Assembly (NCBI RefSeq): GCF_029852145.1
Contig: NC_079975.1
Location: 25,301,364 to 25,365,363, forward strand
Reading direction: 5' to 3'
Length of the DNA: 64,000 bases
Source of the DNA: Microplitis mediator
Taxonomy: Eukaryota > Arthropoda > Insecta > Hymenoptera > Braconidae
A model generated the notes under the pieces. That model worked only from the letters and a program-made list of their open reading frames with translations. It did no database searches and was not told where the DNA came from. The position numbers and the translations under genes are program-made. Positions 24,449 to 37,325 of the stretch are shown one piece after another; positions within the stretch are counted from its first letter, which is position 1; each line of letters opens with the position of its first letter.

Positions 24449-24701
24449 GGTATGTCGGAAGTATTAACTGTAATAAGTTAAAACGTAGATGGCGAAGTTA
24501 CTTGATGGAAGCCGCTGAGGTAACTGATGTCGAATGCCTCTGGGTATGCCAATTTATAGGAAAACGTGGTCTGTAGGTATACCAACCTTCTGTATGTTAT
24601 TGTCTGTGTTAAAAATTGTCTACTCATTCCCTCTCTTTCGAATATTCTGTCGGCTCCCAAGTAAAATTTTCTGAGGTACAGTAATTTACAGGCAGTAAAA
24701 G

Positions 24702-24766
24702 TATATATAGATACGAAGATATTAAGGGTCCCACTATTTAAAATCTGGCGCCAACGTCCAGACAGT
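24702..24766 (-). promoter_or_regulatory. Conserved upstream element and TATA-like box of zen-B
   Basis: Read on the minus strand, ACTGTCTGGACGTTGGCGCC (24766-24747), followed by AG, matches the elements before zen-A and zen-C. Downstream of it is TATATATAC (24702-24709), a plausible TATA box about 250 bp before the start codon. The combination is compatible with a core promoter; no transcript evidence is available. Confidence 0.5.
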
Positions 24767-24779
24767 AAATTCAATGAAT

Positions 24780-25207
24780 ATACAAAGACTTCGCACTTTT
24801 CAATTGTTCGTTTAAAATAAATCCTCTTTGTGAAGGGAGTTTAAGACGTACATTTAAAGTATTACTCTATTCTTATAAGAAATACTTTATGACTGATGGG
24901 CTAAAGTATTCTAATGAACTAAGGTGTGAAGGACACTTTAGAAAAATATACTTTATTTCGTTTCTAAGCTTGATACGGTATATAATCAGCTGAGGGAAAA
25001 AGCGTAAAGCTATAAAATTTGAAATATGATCGATATTTTTCGGCGCTCATCGATAGCCACGTAAATAAATCTCCAATCTTTCGGATAGCTTTGTATATAT
25101 ACTCTGTAAAAAACGTATATGGGTCGACGCGATCTTCATCACTTTCAAGTGGTACGAAATTACAATAATACACCCACGCTTTTAAACGGCTTGATGCAGT
25201 AAACAGT
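24780..25207. other. Upstream flank of zen-B
   Basis: Intergenic sequence between the zen-B promoter and the next transposon. No coding exon or repeat ends were recognised. Open frames here lack codon-like character. Confidence 0.4.
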
Positions 25208-26132
25208 CCCGTATGAAAAAGCAATATATGAGCTTCAGTATAATTAAAAATATATGATAAATTATATGGAATTATAAGAAGTCACATATAGAGCCATATA
25301 CAAAATTTTGCCGAAATATTATATGATTTTATAATTTGCAACATATATATTGGTAATATATTTTTTTTACATGCTAACTTATAAAAATTGCTTATAATAT
25401 TTTATACTATACTTTAAGTTATATGATAAGATATATGATTTAATTATATGACTGAAGTATAATATTTATACATGTAAATCTATAATTATATAAATATATG
25501 TTGACATATATTTGTATAAATGTATGTAAATATATATTCATATAAATATATATTTATATATATTTGCATAAATATAAAACTAGAGATTTCAAGCTATAAA
25601 ATGCTTTTTTTTAAATCTCGATCCGATTATTTTTCATGAAGTTACAGTCTTGCAAAAATCACTAAAAAAATTCTAAAATTTTTTTGTTCCTTTAATTTTT
25701 GGTATGAGTGTATTTTTTAAATTATTTATGAATAATAATATCGAAATTATTATAATTTTGAAATTATAAGTTTATATATAAAACGAGAATATATTTTGAG
25801 ATGTAATATCATGTGTATACAATTACATATATTATAAATTATATGGTTGATAATAATATTGAAATTATAAATTAATTTATAAGATGAAACATATATTTTA
25901 CGTTATAAATTAATATATAAAGCGGACGTATAATTTTTGATACAATATCACATGTATATAATCACATATATTATAAATGATGTGGATTATTATAATATTA
26001 AACGTATAAATTATTATATATGATAAATCATATATTAATGAATAGTAATAATTTTGCCGCCATATATGTTCAGTTATTTACCATATATTTTTTTATATAT
26101 TATCGACAGAGTATATGGTTTTGTCATACGGG
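25208..26132 (+). mobile_element. CCC/GGG-ended 925-bp element
   Basis: Starts CCCGTATGAAAAAGC and ends TTTTGTCATACGGG, flanked by GT at 25206-25207 and 26133-26134. The interior is almost pure A and T, with CATATATT-type words and a conserved patch around TTACAGTCTTGCAAAAATC. No open frame of note, so it is non-autonomous. Confidence 0.9.
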
Positions 26133-26347
26133 GTTTGGTTTTTATTAAAATAGTTTTTTGTTTTTGTATCAAACAATCATCTAAAATATCATTTTTCGTT
26201 ATGTAAATTACTTACAAAACAATTTAATTTAATCAAATTCATTTAAAATCCAGAAATTTTTTTTTTTTACCATTTCTAGATGGTCCCCCATTTTGCCCGC
26301 GAAAATTAAATTTTCTTTTTAAACGGCAACTGAAAATTTTTTCTATT

Positions 26348-27299
26348 TAGGTCAAACGCACCAATAGATGGACGGTTAAGCAGAAAACCGGTAAACTATA
26401 TTTGTTATAACTAATATAAATAAATAAAAAAATAAGATAGGTATCATGTGATTATGTTCGTAGTTCATTAACAAATTTATTAATTTAATAATTAACTAAT
26501 TAAATTTAAAAAATTTAATAAAATTTGCCGTCCATCTATTGGAGATAAATTTCTGACCTTAACCCAATAGATGGACATTGGATTTATCGGGTAAATTTTC
26601 AATTTTTTTTTTTTTTTTCATAACGTTTAAATAAAATTGTTTGTGACATAAACTCATTTTTATTTATTTATTATTTTTTTAATATAAATAAAATCTAAGC
26701 AAAATAATTAATAATTTTTAAATTGTTAATTAATATTACGTAATATATTATCATATATTTTGCGTTATCTAATATTAGGGGTGTGCGAAGACTCGAATCT
26801 TTCAAACTATTCAATATTCGACTCGAATATCGAATCGAATCTAACTATTCGACTCGATTCGATTCGAACAAGATTCGCACACCCCTACCTAATATGTAAA
26901 AGTGAGAAATTTTTTAAGATAATAAAAATACTACATATATTTAGAAAATTATTATCTCACATTTGTTTTTTTAATTAATTGTATTAAACACATGCTGGTA
27001 TTATCAAAAATTTAATAATTTTTTATATATATAAGAAGATGAAAATATCATTTGCAAGAAGCGTCCATCTATCAGAGATTTCGTCCATCTACTGGGGATT
27101 TTGACTTTTTCTTAAATTTTCCTTTTTTATAATCAAACACTAAGTTATACAAAGTTTTAATTATTTTTTTCTAGTTGATTAAACATTTTTGCTTAAGTAT
27201 AATTCATTTTATTATAACTTATTTATATTTTATAGCTTCATTTCGATTAAAAAACATGAGAGTCTGCTTAACCGTCCATCTATTGGTGCGTTTACCCTA
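26348..27299. mobile_element. TAGG(T/G)-ended element built on CCAATAGATGGAC repeats
   Basis: Left TAGGTCAAACGCACC pairs with right GGTGCGTTTACCCTA. CCAATAGATGGACGG recurs in both orientations inside (about 26360, 26527, 26565, 27061, 27083, 27274). It is hAT-like by its ends, but no clear 8-bp duplication is visible. It carries the nested MITE at 26776-26887. Confidence 0.65.
26776..26887. mobile_element. 112-bp hAT-type MITE, nested
   Basis: Ends TAGGGGTGTGCGAA/TTCGCACACCCCTA, with 8-bp flanks TCTAATAT/CCTAATAT (7 of 8 match). The interior is TCGAATATTCGA-type palindromic words. A relative is at 44128-44228. Confidence 0.8.
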
Positions 27300-27422
27300 T
27301 GTTTGCTGTGTACTGTGACGCTACCGAATATCATATCAGCGTGGGGGAAAATATTCGGCGATCGATGACGATCGATGGTTGACGGACTTATCCGAAATTA
27401 TGAATATTAATAATATAAGTAC

Positions 27423-27937
27423 ACTGTAAAAAATCACCGGGGTAAGTCCAAGCGGTGTAGGTGTTAAAATTATCGGTGTTAAATTTACCCCCGAAAGCGG
27501 TGTTAAAATAACGCCGCCGCCGGTGTAAATATTCTGTACCGGTGTTAAAATAACGCCGCCACCGGTGTAAATATTTTAGACCGGTGTTAAAATAACGCCG
27601 TCGCCGGTGTAGATATTCTTTACCGGTGTTAAAATATTTTATTTTGTGAATATTTTTACTTACTCGATCACTATACTTGTTGATAAATGATATTTTTTAT
27701 TAATTTTCATAAAGAACTGACATTTTTTGTGTTTTATAATCTTTAAAGTTAATACTCCAAGCGGACGCAATTTACCCCGCTTTTACACCAGCATTACTCC
27801 GCTTTTACTCCGGTTACCCCGATTTAATACCGGTATTTTTAACACCGGTGTATTACTCCTTCTACACCGGTGTAATTTTATTTTAACACCGGGCGGAGTT
27901 AAAACGAGTCCATTTTTAACACCGCTCTTTTTACAGT
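27423..27937. mobile_element. ACTGTAAAAA-ended MITE, second copy
   Basis: Inverted relative of 4313-4799, with matching ends and CCGGTGTTAAAATAACGCC repeats. Non-coding. Confidence 0.75.
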
Positions 27938-28853
27938 ATAGTGACGTAGTCGCTCCATATATACATAAGTGTGCAAGTGTCTCAAAAGTATAATATGTTG
28001 CAGTAATTTTACATTTTTCTTTAGTTTTAAAATCTCATCATAATAATTAAAAAATGGAAACTTTCAAGTATTTTTTTAAATGGTCCTCTGATTTAGCTCG
28101 AATAGGTCATTGAATATGAAAGCCATTAAGTTGCGAGGAGATACACTATGATAAATTTACGAAGTGAACGCGGGTTAAATCCGAAGTGAATTAAAAGTGA
28201 ATGCGAAGTGGATGATTTTTAAAAATTTATTTTTTCCTCTCAGAATGAAATTCACTTTCAAGGAGAGTTTATTTTATTATTAAAGCTCTGGACGAGCGAA
28301 TGCGGATTTAACTAAGAATCACATCACTCCGAAATCACTCTCCTGAAAAGCAAACCCCCTGTACCAATTTATAGACACATTGAAAATTCTACAAAAGAAA
28401 TCACTACTGTTTTAAAAAAGGATTAAGTTTTCACGATTGCTCATATAATTACCATACATTTAAAGTTACACGTGATTCACACAAAAAAAAAAAAAAAAAA
28501 ACGTCGAGATAACTGAATGGTTTTGAAGTTCTCGAGATTTTTTAAAAATATAACCGCTAATTACAGTCGTGATGTAATGTCATATAGATAAAAAATGTTT
28601 TATGGATATGTATGACAAAAAGTGTAAGTGCACTGATTATCAGTAAACTTATTTTTTTTATCAGAAAGTTATCGTATACGCATAAGTATTTTTCTAATGG
28701 CTCATTTAGAAGTACTTAAAAAATAAAATTGCGATTGACGTCATTTGAAAGCCAAGTAGCGCCGTAACTTCATACAAACATGATGTATATGTACATAGAT
28801 ACTGCAGTGAAATAGTTTTACAATGAAGTCGTTCGACGCGTTACTGGAACCGC
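27938..28853. other. Intergenic stretch without recognised features
   Basis: AT-rich with some GAAGTGAAT-type words in both orientations near 28160-28330 and an A run at 28482. No gene or clear element ends were seen. Confidence 0.4.
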
Positions 28854-28861
28854 GTTTGACC

Positions 28862-29805
28862 TAGTGTTGCCGAAATCGAAGCAACTATTCGATTGTTCAC
28901 AATCGAATAGAATCGACTGAAGAAATCGATTATGGTAATTAATCGTTTCTGAACAATCGATTATTTACATAATCGATTTTTGAAAAAACCGATTTTTTTT
29001 TCTCCCAACTTTATAGTTGCAGAATCGATAGCTTAATAATCGATTGTGTAAAATCGATTTTATAATTTTTTGTTCAAAATCAAAAAACGAATATGGGTCC
29101 AAAATCACAAATTCAAAATTATTAATATTTACTTTATTTGACGGTCGATTATTTGATCACAACTTTAAAGTTGCACAGTCGACCATCTAACAATTTATTT
29201 TGGAAAATCGATTTCGAAATTTTATTTTAAAGTTAAATATCACCGCGTATAAATATAAGTTTGTATTTCGAAATATGAAATTTTCATATGGTGATTTATA
29301 TTCAAAATAATATCAAATAAAATACTTTGTTTATTTTTAATAATTTTTTATTTGAACTTTTCAGTAAAAACAGTTCAGAAAAAAAAATATTTTCTCAATA
29401 AGTTAAGTATTGTATTGAATTAATAATTTTTTATTTAAATTATTTAAATCTATTATTTAGATTATTAAAATCGATCATTTTTTAATTTTTCAAATAGCGT
29501 AAAATTTTGATCTATAAGATTATAAATATATATCTATCTACCTTTAATCATTTCGCTTAAGTTGTTTATCATTTGTTTGCCTGTATTAGTCAAACAATTT
29601 TTATACTGTTCAAGTAAATGACTTTGAAAAACAAATTTTTTTTCTTAATTAATTTTACAAAAAATCGATGATTGAAAATCGTTTTCAAAAAAAAAGAATC
29701 GATTTTTTTCAATTAATCGAAAGGCCTACAATCGATTTAAAAAATCGACAATCGAAACGAAAACATCGATTGTTCGATTAATCGATTTCGATTGCGCATC
29801 ACTAA
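28862..29805. mobile_element. hAT-type element rich in AATCGATT words
   Basis: Starts TAGTGTTGCCGAAATCGA and ends TCGATTTCGATTGCGCATCA followed by CTAA, with a perfect 8-bp duplication GTTTGACC at 28854-28861 and 29806-29813. The interior is dominated by ATCGATTTT words in both orientations. Non-coding. Confidence 0.85.
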
Positions 29806-29813
29806 GTTTGACC

Positions 29814-30539
29814 ATTAATTCGTACAATTAGAAGGACTCAACGTAAAACTTGATATTAGCTTAGAAAAAAAAACAAAATTTTTTATTTTTCTCTAAAACC
29901 ACTAGAAAAAATTCAAAAAAATTAGAAAGCTTATGGTTTTCACCCCTGTTTTCAAAAAAAAATTTTTGTTCATTCCTTTTTCAATACCTTGCAGAAAACT
30001 TAATCAAATAGTCTTAAAATTATGTTTTTTCGTTACAATAATCTTTATTAATTTTAATTATAATCATTGTAATTGATTGAATAATTTCGGAGGTCATCTA
30101 AAAATTCGAAACATAACCAAAATTTTTTTTTCGTACTTAAAAAAATTCATTCAAACACGAAAATCATAAAAATAGGGAAACATAATTTTGATTATAAAAT
30201 TTTTAAAAAGAACGTAATATTCATGAATTAATTAATATCACGGTCATCCATTTTTTTATTTTGATTATACATAAGCATCAGGACTCGTTTTGATTTTATA
30301 GAGACAAAAAATTCAAATGTTTTCAGAGAAAGGAAAATTACTAATTCGTTTGACAAATATTATATTTCATAAATTCATGTACTTTCTCTGGGCAACGGAC
30401 TGTACAGCTTGAAAATTTATAGTTATATTATTTTTGAATTAATAAATGAACAATGGATTGGTGAGAGTCTACGGTAATAAGGTGTTTCGTCATTTAAATC
30501 TTATTTACTTTGAAGCCCAGAACTAAGCGGTTGTAAAGC
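29814..30539. other. AT-rich intergenic stretch
   Basis: Long A- and T-rich sequence. No element ends, RNA genes or coding exons were recognised. Confidence 0.4.
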
Positions 30540-30670
30540 TCAATGTCTGTCCCAAAGCTTAAGTGTGAATTCCCAGCAGCGCGCAACATAAGGGATCGCT
30601 AACAACGATTACACGTGTTGACCATTGAGTGATTTATGTATTACATTTATCTTTGAGGCGCCATAGTATT
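30540..30670 (-). repeat. LTR-like module, diverged copy
   Basis: The reverse complement shares ordered words with 37326-37520: TATGGCGCC, ACATAAATCACT, TGTTGC...CGCTGCT and AATTCACACTTA. See the entry at 37326. The copy is diverged and lacks clean ends. Confidence 0.35.
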
Positions 30671-31243
30671 TTGTCGAGTTTCCACGTCTTCAATTTTCGA
30701 ACGGCCGCTTTCGAAATATTCAACTCATTCTCTATATTAGAATTATTGCTATGGCGGCAGTAAACGATAATTATTTCGTAACTTTTTGGTTGGCTACGTA
30801 TATTTCAAGTTATCTTTACTAATTAGTCGAAAATTTTCAAAACTTGATAATATTTACATTTTTTTATCGGTTCCTATATGAATTATTATTTCTATTTTTC
30901 TTATCTAGTATATAGATTTATAAAAAAAAATACGGTGGAAGAAACAACAACAATAATGATAACCGATTGATTGATAAATTTCAGAAAGAGACAAAGGAAG
31001 TAAGGATAACATTAGTACTGCTTTCAATTTATTAAATGAAATTTATGATGATCTCTCAAACGAATCATCAATTGCAAATGTATAATTTTATGAGTATGAA
31101 GTACTTCCGTACTACATTTCTTTCTGTAATCTGTTCATTGTTGTCAATATTGACGATAAGAATACGTTTACGTACTTTTGTTTTTATAGGATTCACCCAA
31201 ATTTTCTTGATGAATATGAATATATTTATACACATATATATAT
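30671..31243. other. Intergenic sequence with one exon-like fragment
   Basis: Mostly AT-rich. A weak exon-like frame (about 30986-31084, +) follows an ATTTCAG acceptor-like site and ends in TAA after about 32 codons, with mixed composition including NEIYDDLSNESS. No upstream partner exon was found, so it is not called as a gene. Confidence 0.3.
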
Positions 31244-31293
31244 TAGGATGTTCAAAAAAAAAATCGGTCTATCGATTGACTCTGCAGACCAGC

Positions 31294-32215
31294 CCCGTAT
31301 GAAAAAGCAATATATGATCTTCAGTATAATTCAAAATATATGATAAATTATATGGAATTATATGAAGTCATATATAGAGCCATATACAAAATTTTGCCGA
31401 AATATTATATGATTTTATAATTTGCAACATATATATCGGTAATATATTTTTTTTACATGCTAACTTATAAATATTCTTATAATATTTTATACTATACTTT
31501 AAGTTATATGATAAGATATATGATTTAATTATATGACTGACATATAATATTTATACATATAAATATATAATTATATAAATATATGTTCACATATATTTGT
31601 ATAAATGTATGTTAATATATATTTATATAGATATATGTTTATATATATTTTTACAAATATAAAACTAAAGATTTCATGCTATAAAATGCTTTTTTTTAAA
31701 TCTCGATACGATTAATTTTCATGAAGTTACAGTCTTGCAAAAATCACTAAAAAATTTCTCAAATTTTTTTGTTCCTTTAATTTTTGGTATGAGTGTATTT
31801 TTTTAATTATTTATATATAATAATTTCGAAATTATTATAATATTGAAATTATAAGTTTATATATAAAACGAGAATATAATTTGAGATGTAATATCATATG
31901 TATACAATTACATATATTATAAATTATATGGATTATAATAATATTGAAATTATAAATTAATTTATAAGATAAAACATATATTTTACGTTATAAATTAATA
32001 TATATAGCGGACATATAATTTTTGATACAATATCACATGTATATAATTACATATATTATAAATGATATGGATTATTATAATATTAAACGTATAAATTATT
32101 ATATATCATAAATCATATATTAATCAATAGTAATAATTTTGCCGCCATATATGGTCAGTTATTTACCATATATTTTTTTATATATTATCGACAGTATATG
32201 GTTTTTTCATACGGG
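31294..32215 (+). mobile_element. CCC/GGG-ended 922-bp element
   Basis: Same family as 25208-26132. Starts CCCGTATGAAAAAGC, ends TTTTTTCATACGGG, flanked by GC at 31292-31293 and 32216-32217. Non-coding. Confidence 0.9.
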
Positions 32216-32256
32216 GCCCCAAAACTTGCCTCTTTGAGCTCGAAAAAACCGCGACT

Positions 32257-32385
32257 CCCATACGAGAAAAATATATATACGGATATATCCGGGCAAATTT
32301 GGAATATGTTACGTATATGTTGCATATATGTAACATATTCCAGATTTGCCCGGATATATCCGGATATATATTTTTTCCGTATGGG
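32257..32385. mobile_element. 129-bp palindromic CCC/GGG-ended MITE
   Basis: A near-perfect hairpin from CCCATACGAGAAAAA to TTTTTTCCGTATGGG, flanked by CT at both sides. CGGGCAAATTTGGAATATG pairs with its complement. A relative of the same design is at 63248-63369. Confidence 0.85.
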
Positions 32386-32541
32386 CTGTATCGAAAAAAA
32401 AACTTTGATCGCGTCCTACGCACTTATTCTCGTTACTTAAAAAATAAAAAACCAAATTTCCCATATATTTTTTCACTAAAAAGAAGAAAGTTATGGGGTG
32501 TCTGAAAAAATTTAATATTTAATGATCACCCTAATGTATAT

Positions 32542-33260
32542 TAGGGTGTTTAAAAAAAAACAAATTTTTTTTGTTCTCGGAAGCAGGTTCAAAAGTTTCA
32601 TTGAGTAGAAATCCGCAGACATATTTTTGTAGCTTTGAAGCTCTACAAAAAAAATTTCTTATTTTTTGATCAATTCATTGGTTCAAAAGTTATATTTTGG
32701 CACTGGAAGTCAAATTTATAATAAATTTCGAGTTCCTTTGACTTTTTCAGCGAAACTATCAGACTTATCACAAAATGTCATGAACTTTTTTTTGTAGGCA
32801 ATTTTATTTTCTACAAATTATTTTGAATTGTGTTTTTCCAAATTCCGCATTGTTTTCTAGTTATTCCCATTTTGATGTCAAGCTCTGGAAATCGGATAGA
32901 ACACTACTCCTGTTAAGAGCTTGACATTAAAACGAAAATAACTAGATAACAATGCGAAATTTGAAAAACTTTATTGGTAATAATTTGTAAGGAGTAAAAT
33001 TTTCTTTAAAAACGATTTCGTGACATCTTGTGATAAGTCTGATAGTTAAGCTGGAAAAGTGAAAGGTTTTCAAAATTTACTATAAATTGGATTTCAAGTA
33101 CTAATAACTTTCGAACAGATGAATTTATCCAAAAATGATAAGAAACTTTTTCTTGTAGAGCCTTTCATTCTTTGCGAAATCATATCTTAAGCTTGTCTGT
33201 ACAATTAGCTTTTGCAGAAGTATAAAAGATATCTTATTTTACTTCCACGTAATTATTCAT
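32542..33260. mobile_element. Diverged relative of the 14251 foldback
   Basis: Starts TAGGGTGTTTAAAAA. Inverted arms share CGAAACTATCAGACTTATCA and AGTTATTCCCATTTTGATG-type words with the 14251-15268 element. The right end is not recognisable, so the element is degraded. Confidence 0.6.
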
Positions 33261-33794
33261 AGGGGGTTTTGTGAACAAAGAATACTCAATTTTCGATATT
33301 CAGTATATTATATCTACATACTATATATGTCTGTGTATACATATACAGTTTGTCAGGTATAGTGACCTTTGCTTCAAACAATAGAATTTTATATCTCTAC
33401 ATTTAAGAATATGCTAATAGGATTTTACCGGATTACTTTTGAAAAATATTCTAGGTACTGACTATCTATATACTCCTTACTTTAAATAAGCTCTGTGCAG
33501 ACTTTAGTAATAACGGAGAAGATTTTGGCGCGCCAGTACGGCGCCAGTCTCAAATAGATTTACAATGTCTGGAACGTATTGTTTAAATGAATTTTCTTAG
33601 AAACGTATTTTGAACATTTTCGTAATAAATAAATTTTGATTTTGTGTAGGACTGAAATTTTTGAAATAAACGATAAATTATTTAATTACTATGAAATAAT
33701 TTATAGTACGTGGTTATTGTATTAAAACTGCTTTTTAAGTACATACAGAGGGATAGTGATAATTGCAAAAGAAACTAATGAAAAATGATATCAT
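33261..33794. other. Intergenic stretch with an orphan GGCGCC block
   Basis: Mostly AT-rich. At 33525-33550 it has TTTTGGCGCGCCAGTACGG and GCGCCAGTCTCAAATAG, then ATGTCTGGAACG, which resembles the zen upstream element without a gene next to it. No coding exon found. Confidence 0.4.
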
Positions 33795-36014
33795 TAAAAT
33801 CTCCTACAACTAATTAATTTTTAAATAAAATATTCAATTGACATTATATACAAAATGTCTTTTCTGGTACACACATGATGTCAACATGGTATAGGGGAGT
33901 CTGGCGAACGATGGTTCATCTAAGCACCCGCATGAAAAAAACTTATACTCTGAAATTATATCAGATAATATAATATTTATTATATTATAGTATAATTTAG
34001 AATATTAATAATTATATATTTAAAAATAACTACTTTTTTGGCGTTTTCAATATAAAATTTTATATTTTAAAAGTATATCAATATAATATATAATTTTATA
34101 TTTTGGCATATATTATCATTATAAAAACTCCATATAATATTAGATTATGTAAAAAAAATATATGTCATTATATAGTATCAATTTATAGGTTTATATATAT
34201 TATGATTTTATAATTCAAATTATATTATTAACAGTATAATATAATATATAATGCTCGTATATAAGCTTGTATATATTAAAAGATATACATGACACTTTTG
34301 TGCTTCGAAAAATTTTCAGTTCTATGAATGCTCTTTCGGTATCCTCTAAAACTTATTTTATTTTGAGTAATTATTTTTTTATATTAAAAACACCGGCACA
34401 CAAAAAAAAATAAGTTCTCTGTACTTTTGACGGGACCGATTTATTCCCATGTATTTTGACCCGCTGAATCCGAATCTGAGGTCCGTTTAACCCGTATACC
34501 CTCAGATTTTTAGAAAACTTTAAAAAACCTCAAAAATACACAAAAATCGACCGTTTTTTAAATTTAAAAATTTTTTTAACCCTAACTAAGCATGATTTTT
34601 ATGTATTTCGGTCCTCCACATACTAACCTGAAGTTTATTTAAAACATTAGCCATTTAAAGTCTGAGTAAATTCCAAAAAAACCCCAAAAAATTGCAAAAA
34701 AGCAAAAAAATTCTTAGTATTGTGATGAAAAAAATTTTACAGGGCTAAATAAATAATTATTTTCATGTATGTTTATCTGTCACATATAATTCTCGAACAT
34801 CCATGGCTCAGACATCTCTAAAATTTTAAATAAATGGCAAAAATTCCCAAAAAATCGAAAAAAATAAAATTTGTTATAACAAAAATCATTTTTTAAATCG
34901 AAATAAATAAAAGAAATCATATTGTTCGATCTGTGATATATATATATAAAAAATATTTTGGCCTAAAACATAAAAAAATTTTAATATGCTTCAAAAAATT
35001 TTTTTTATCACAACACTAAGAATTTTTTCGCTTTTTTGCAATTTTTTGGGGTTTTTTGGAATTTACTCAAACTTTAAATGGCTAATGTTTTTAATAAACT
35101 TCAGGTTAGTATGTGGAGGACCGAAATACATAAAAATCATGCTTAGTTAGGGTTAAAAAAATTTATAAATTTAAAAAACGGTCGATTTTTGTGTATTTTT
35201 GAGGTTTTTTAAAGTTTTCTAAAAATCTGAGGGTGTACGGGTTAAACGGACCTCGGATTCGGATTCAGCGGGTCAAAATACATGGGAATAAATCGGTCCC
35301 GTCAAAAGTACAGAGAACTTATTTTTTTTTGTGTGCCGGTGAAATTAATCATATAAATGAAAATTTATAGTCATAACGACTCTCTCTACAAACTTCCTTT
35401 CAAGTTCGATCTACATACTTAATTTACTCGAATAAAATATATTCTCATTAATACTCACAATCATCGTCAAACTGAAAGTCTTTATTTTTCATATTTTATT
35501 TTATATTTTTAGATATATAATGTATTATATAATACAATATACAATTCAATATCTTGAGATTCTCCAACGTCAATTATATAAAAAAATATATTTAACAATA
35601 TAATATTTAATATATAAAAAAATCTATTCTATTATATATCATTCCAATATATGTAAATTTATAATGAATTTTATAAGTTAAAAATTATATTTTATAATTA
35701 TATTACATATTATGAAAATATGTATATATTTTTTTATAATTTAAATTATAAATTAAAGTATAACTTTGAATTTATATAAATATTATATTTTATTATACAT
35801 ACATTTTTGCCGTTTTATAAAATTATATATTTACGGTATATTTTTTTATATATAATCAAAATATATGTTATTTTCATGCGGGTAAAATCTCCTACAACTA
35901 ATTAATTTTTAAATGATATATTCAATTGACATTATATACAAAATGTCTTTTCTGGTACACACATGATGTCGACATGGTATAGGGGAGGCCGGAGAACGAT
36001 GGTTCATCTAAGCA
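33795..36014. mobile_element. CCC/GGG-ended element (33927-35882) between 132-bp direct repeats
   Basis: Element ends CCCGCATGAAAAAA/TTTTCATGCGGG at 33927 and 35882. Directly outside lie two near-identical 132-bp direct repeats, 33795-33926 and 35883-36014, starting TAAAATCTCCTACAACTAAT and ending TTCATCTAAGCA. The usual 2-bp duplication is missing, so a long duplication has taken its place. A large foldback (34391-35341) is nested inside. Confidence 0.85.
34391..35341. mobile_element. 951-bp foldback nested in the 33927 element
   Basis: Arms 34391-34740 and 34993-35341 are inverted copies, ending CACCGGCACACAAAAA/TTTTTGTGTGCCGGTG. GACGGGACCGATTTATTCCC and its complement are near the ends. 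About 250 bp of unique DNA forms the loop. Non-coding. Confidence 0.85.
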
Positions 36015-37325
36015 GCTAATTATTTATTGTAGCTTATAAGCATCACGTATACATACATCCAGGTCGTTTCGATCTATCTCGAAAAATCTATAATATATCC
36101 ATAATTAAGAAAAAAAAAAAATTCCGGGGAACGATGGACCCCTTCCAATAAAATATAAGAAAAAATTTGAATTTTTTTTTACTGTTTTCTTTTCCAAATA
36201 ACTGCATCTTTCAATTTGACTTGTATTCAATAAATAATATTATTAGTTTATATGCGTGAGACAAAAAAAAGTTTGTTTCGAAACAAAAAGCCATATTCTC
36301 AAATATCATTTTCAAAAAATCTTTTAACAATTTTTTTTTTTATCTAAAAAAAAAAATAATTCAATTATTTAGAACTGGAAATATTTCATTTAATCTCAAA
36401 TATACTCTATGTTTTTTTTATTTTTGATATAGGTATTTTTTTTTTTCAATCAGAAATTATTTTTATTAAAGCGACAATTTGTAAATTACAACGAAATCAT
36501 GAATCTTAATCGTATAAAAAAAATTATTTGAATGTACTTGGTGCGCACATAATATCTTTTTATAGTTGTTTTATATTTTTTAAAAATTGATCTTATTAGA
36601 CCATCCTGAAGTTAGCAGACAATTAAAAATTTTTGAATTTTTTTTTTTGAACAATTAAATTTAAAGAAAAAAAAAATCTAAAAATATGCACATGTAGAAA
36701 ATTAGAAAAACTATAACTGCAATTTTTTCAAATATTTTTTTTTTTTCAAGTTCATTATTTTTTAAAAAATCCAAAATTTATTTGACGTCGGCCATCTTCA
36801 GCATCATCTTATTAGCACATACCAAGTTCATTCAAATATTTTTTTTTCTAATTGTATATTTTCAAAAAATTTAAAAACGATTTTTTTTTTAATTTTACAT
36901 TCCAGTTGATAGTTTTTTTTTTTTTAATTAATTTTTTTTGTAAAAACAATAATTTTACAGACAACAAGTTATGAATATTCAATGGTCTGCCTTTTAGTAG
37001 TGACCATATCTATGTGTTTTTTTGGGAAAAATGTATAATATTTAATATTGTTTTATTTAAAAATTTCACATATTTATTCTGGATAATTTTATTCCATTAT
37101 AAATAAATTCGAAATATCATTATAACAAATTTAAATATTCTGAAATATTTTTCTCTGAGTAATAAATTTAAAAATTCATCAAAGATATTTTCTAAAGAAT
37201 CATAAAATATTAACAATAAAAATTGTTAACGAATATTGAAATATGAATATTTTAAAATTAGTATAGACTCAACCGAGAATAGACAATTTGAAAATAGAAA
37301 CAAAAAAAATTATTATCGAAAGATC
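36015..37325. other. AT-rich intergenic stretch with one small MITE
   Basis: Long A/T runs. A GAAGTTAGCAGACAATT...GACGTCGGCC element at about 36603-36805 is related to 23001-23172. No gene seen. Confidence 0.45.

Larger units (their letters stand above)
31244..32533. mobile_element. hAT-like element split by two nested CCC/GGG elements
   Basis: Ends TAGGATGTTCAAAA and TGATCACCCTA, with near-matching 8-bp flanks (ATATATAT/ATGTATAT). Elements at 31294-32215 and 32257-32385 have inserted in it, each with its own 2-bp duplication. The remaining host sequence is short and non-coding. Confidence 0.65.
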
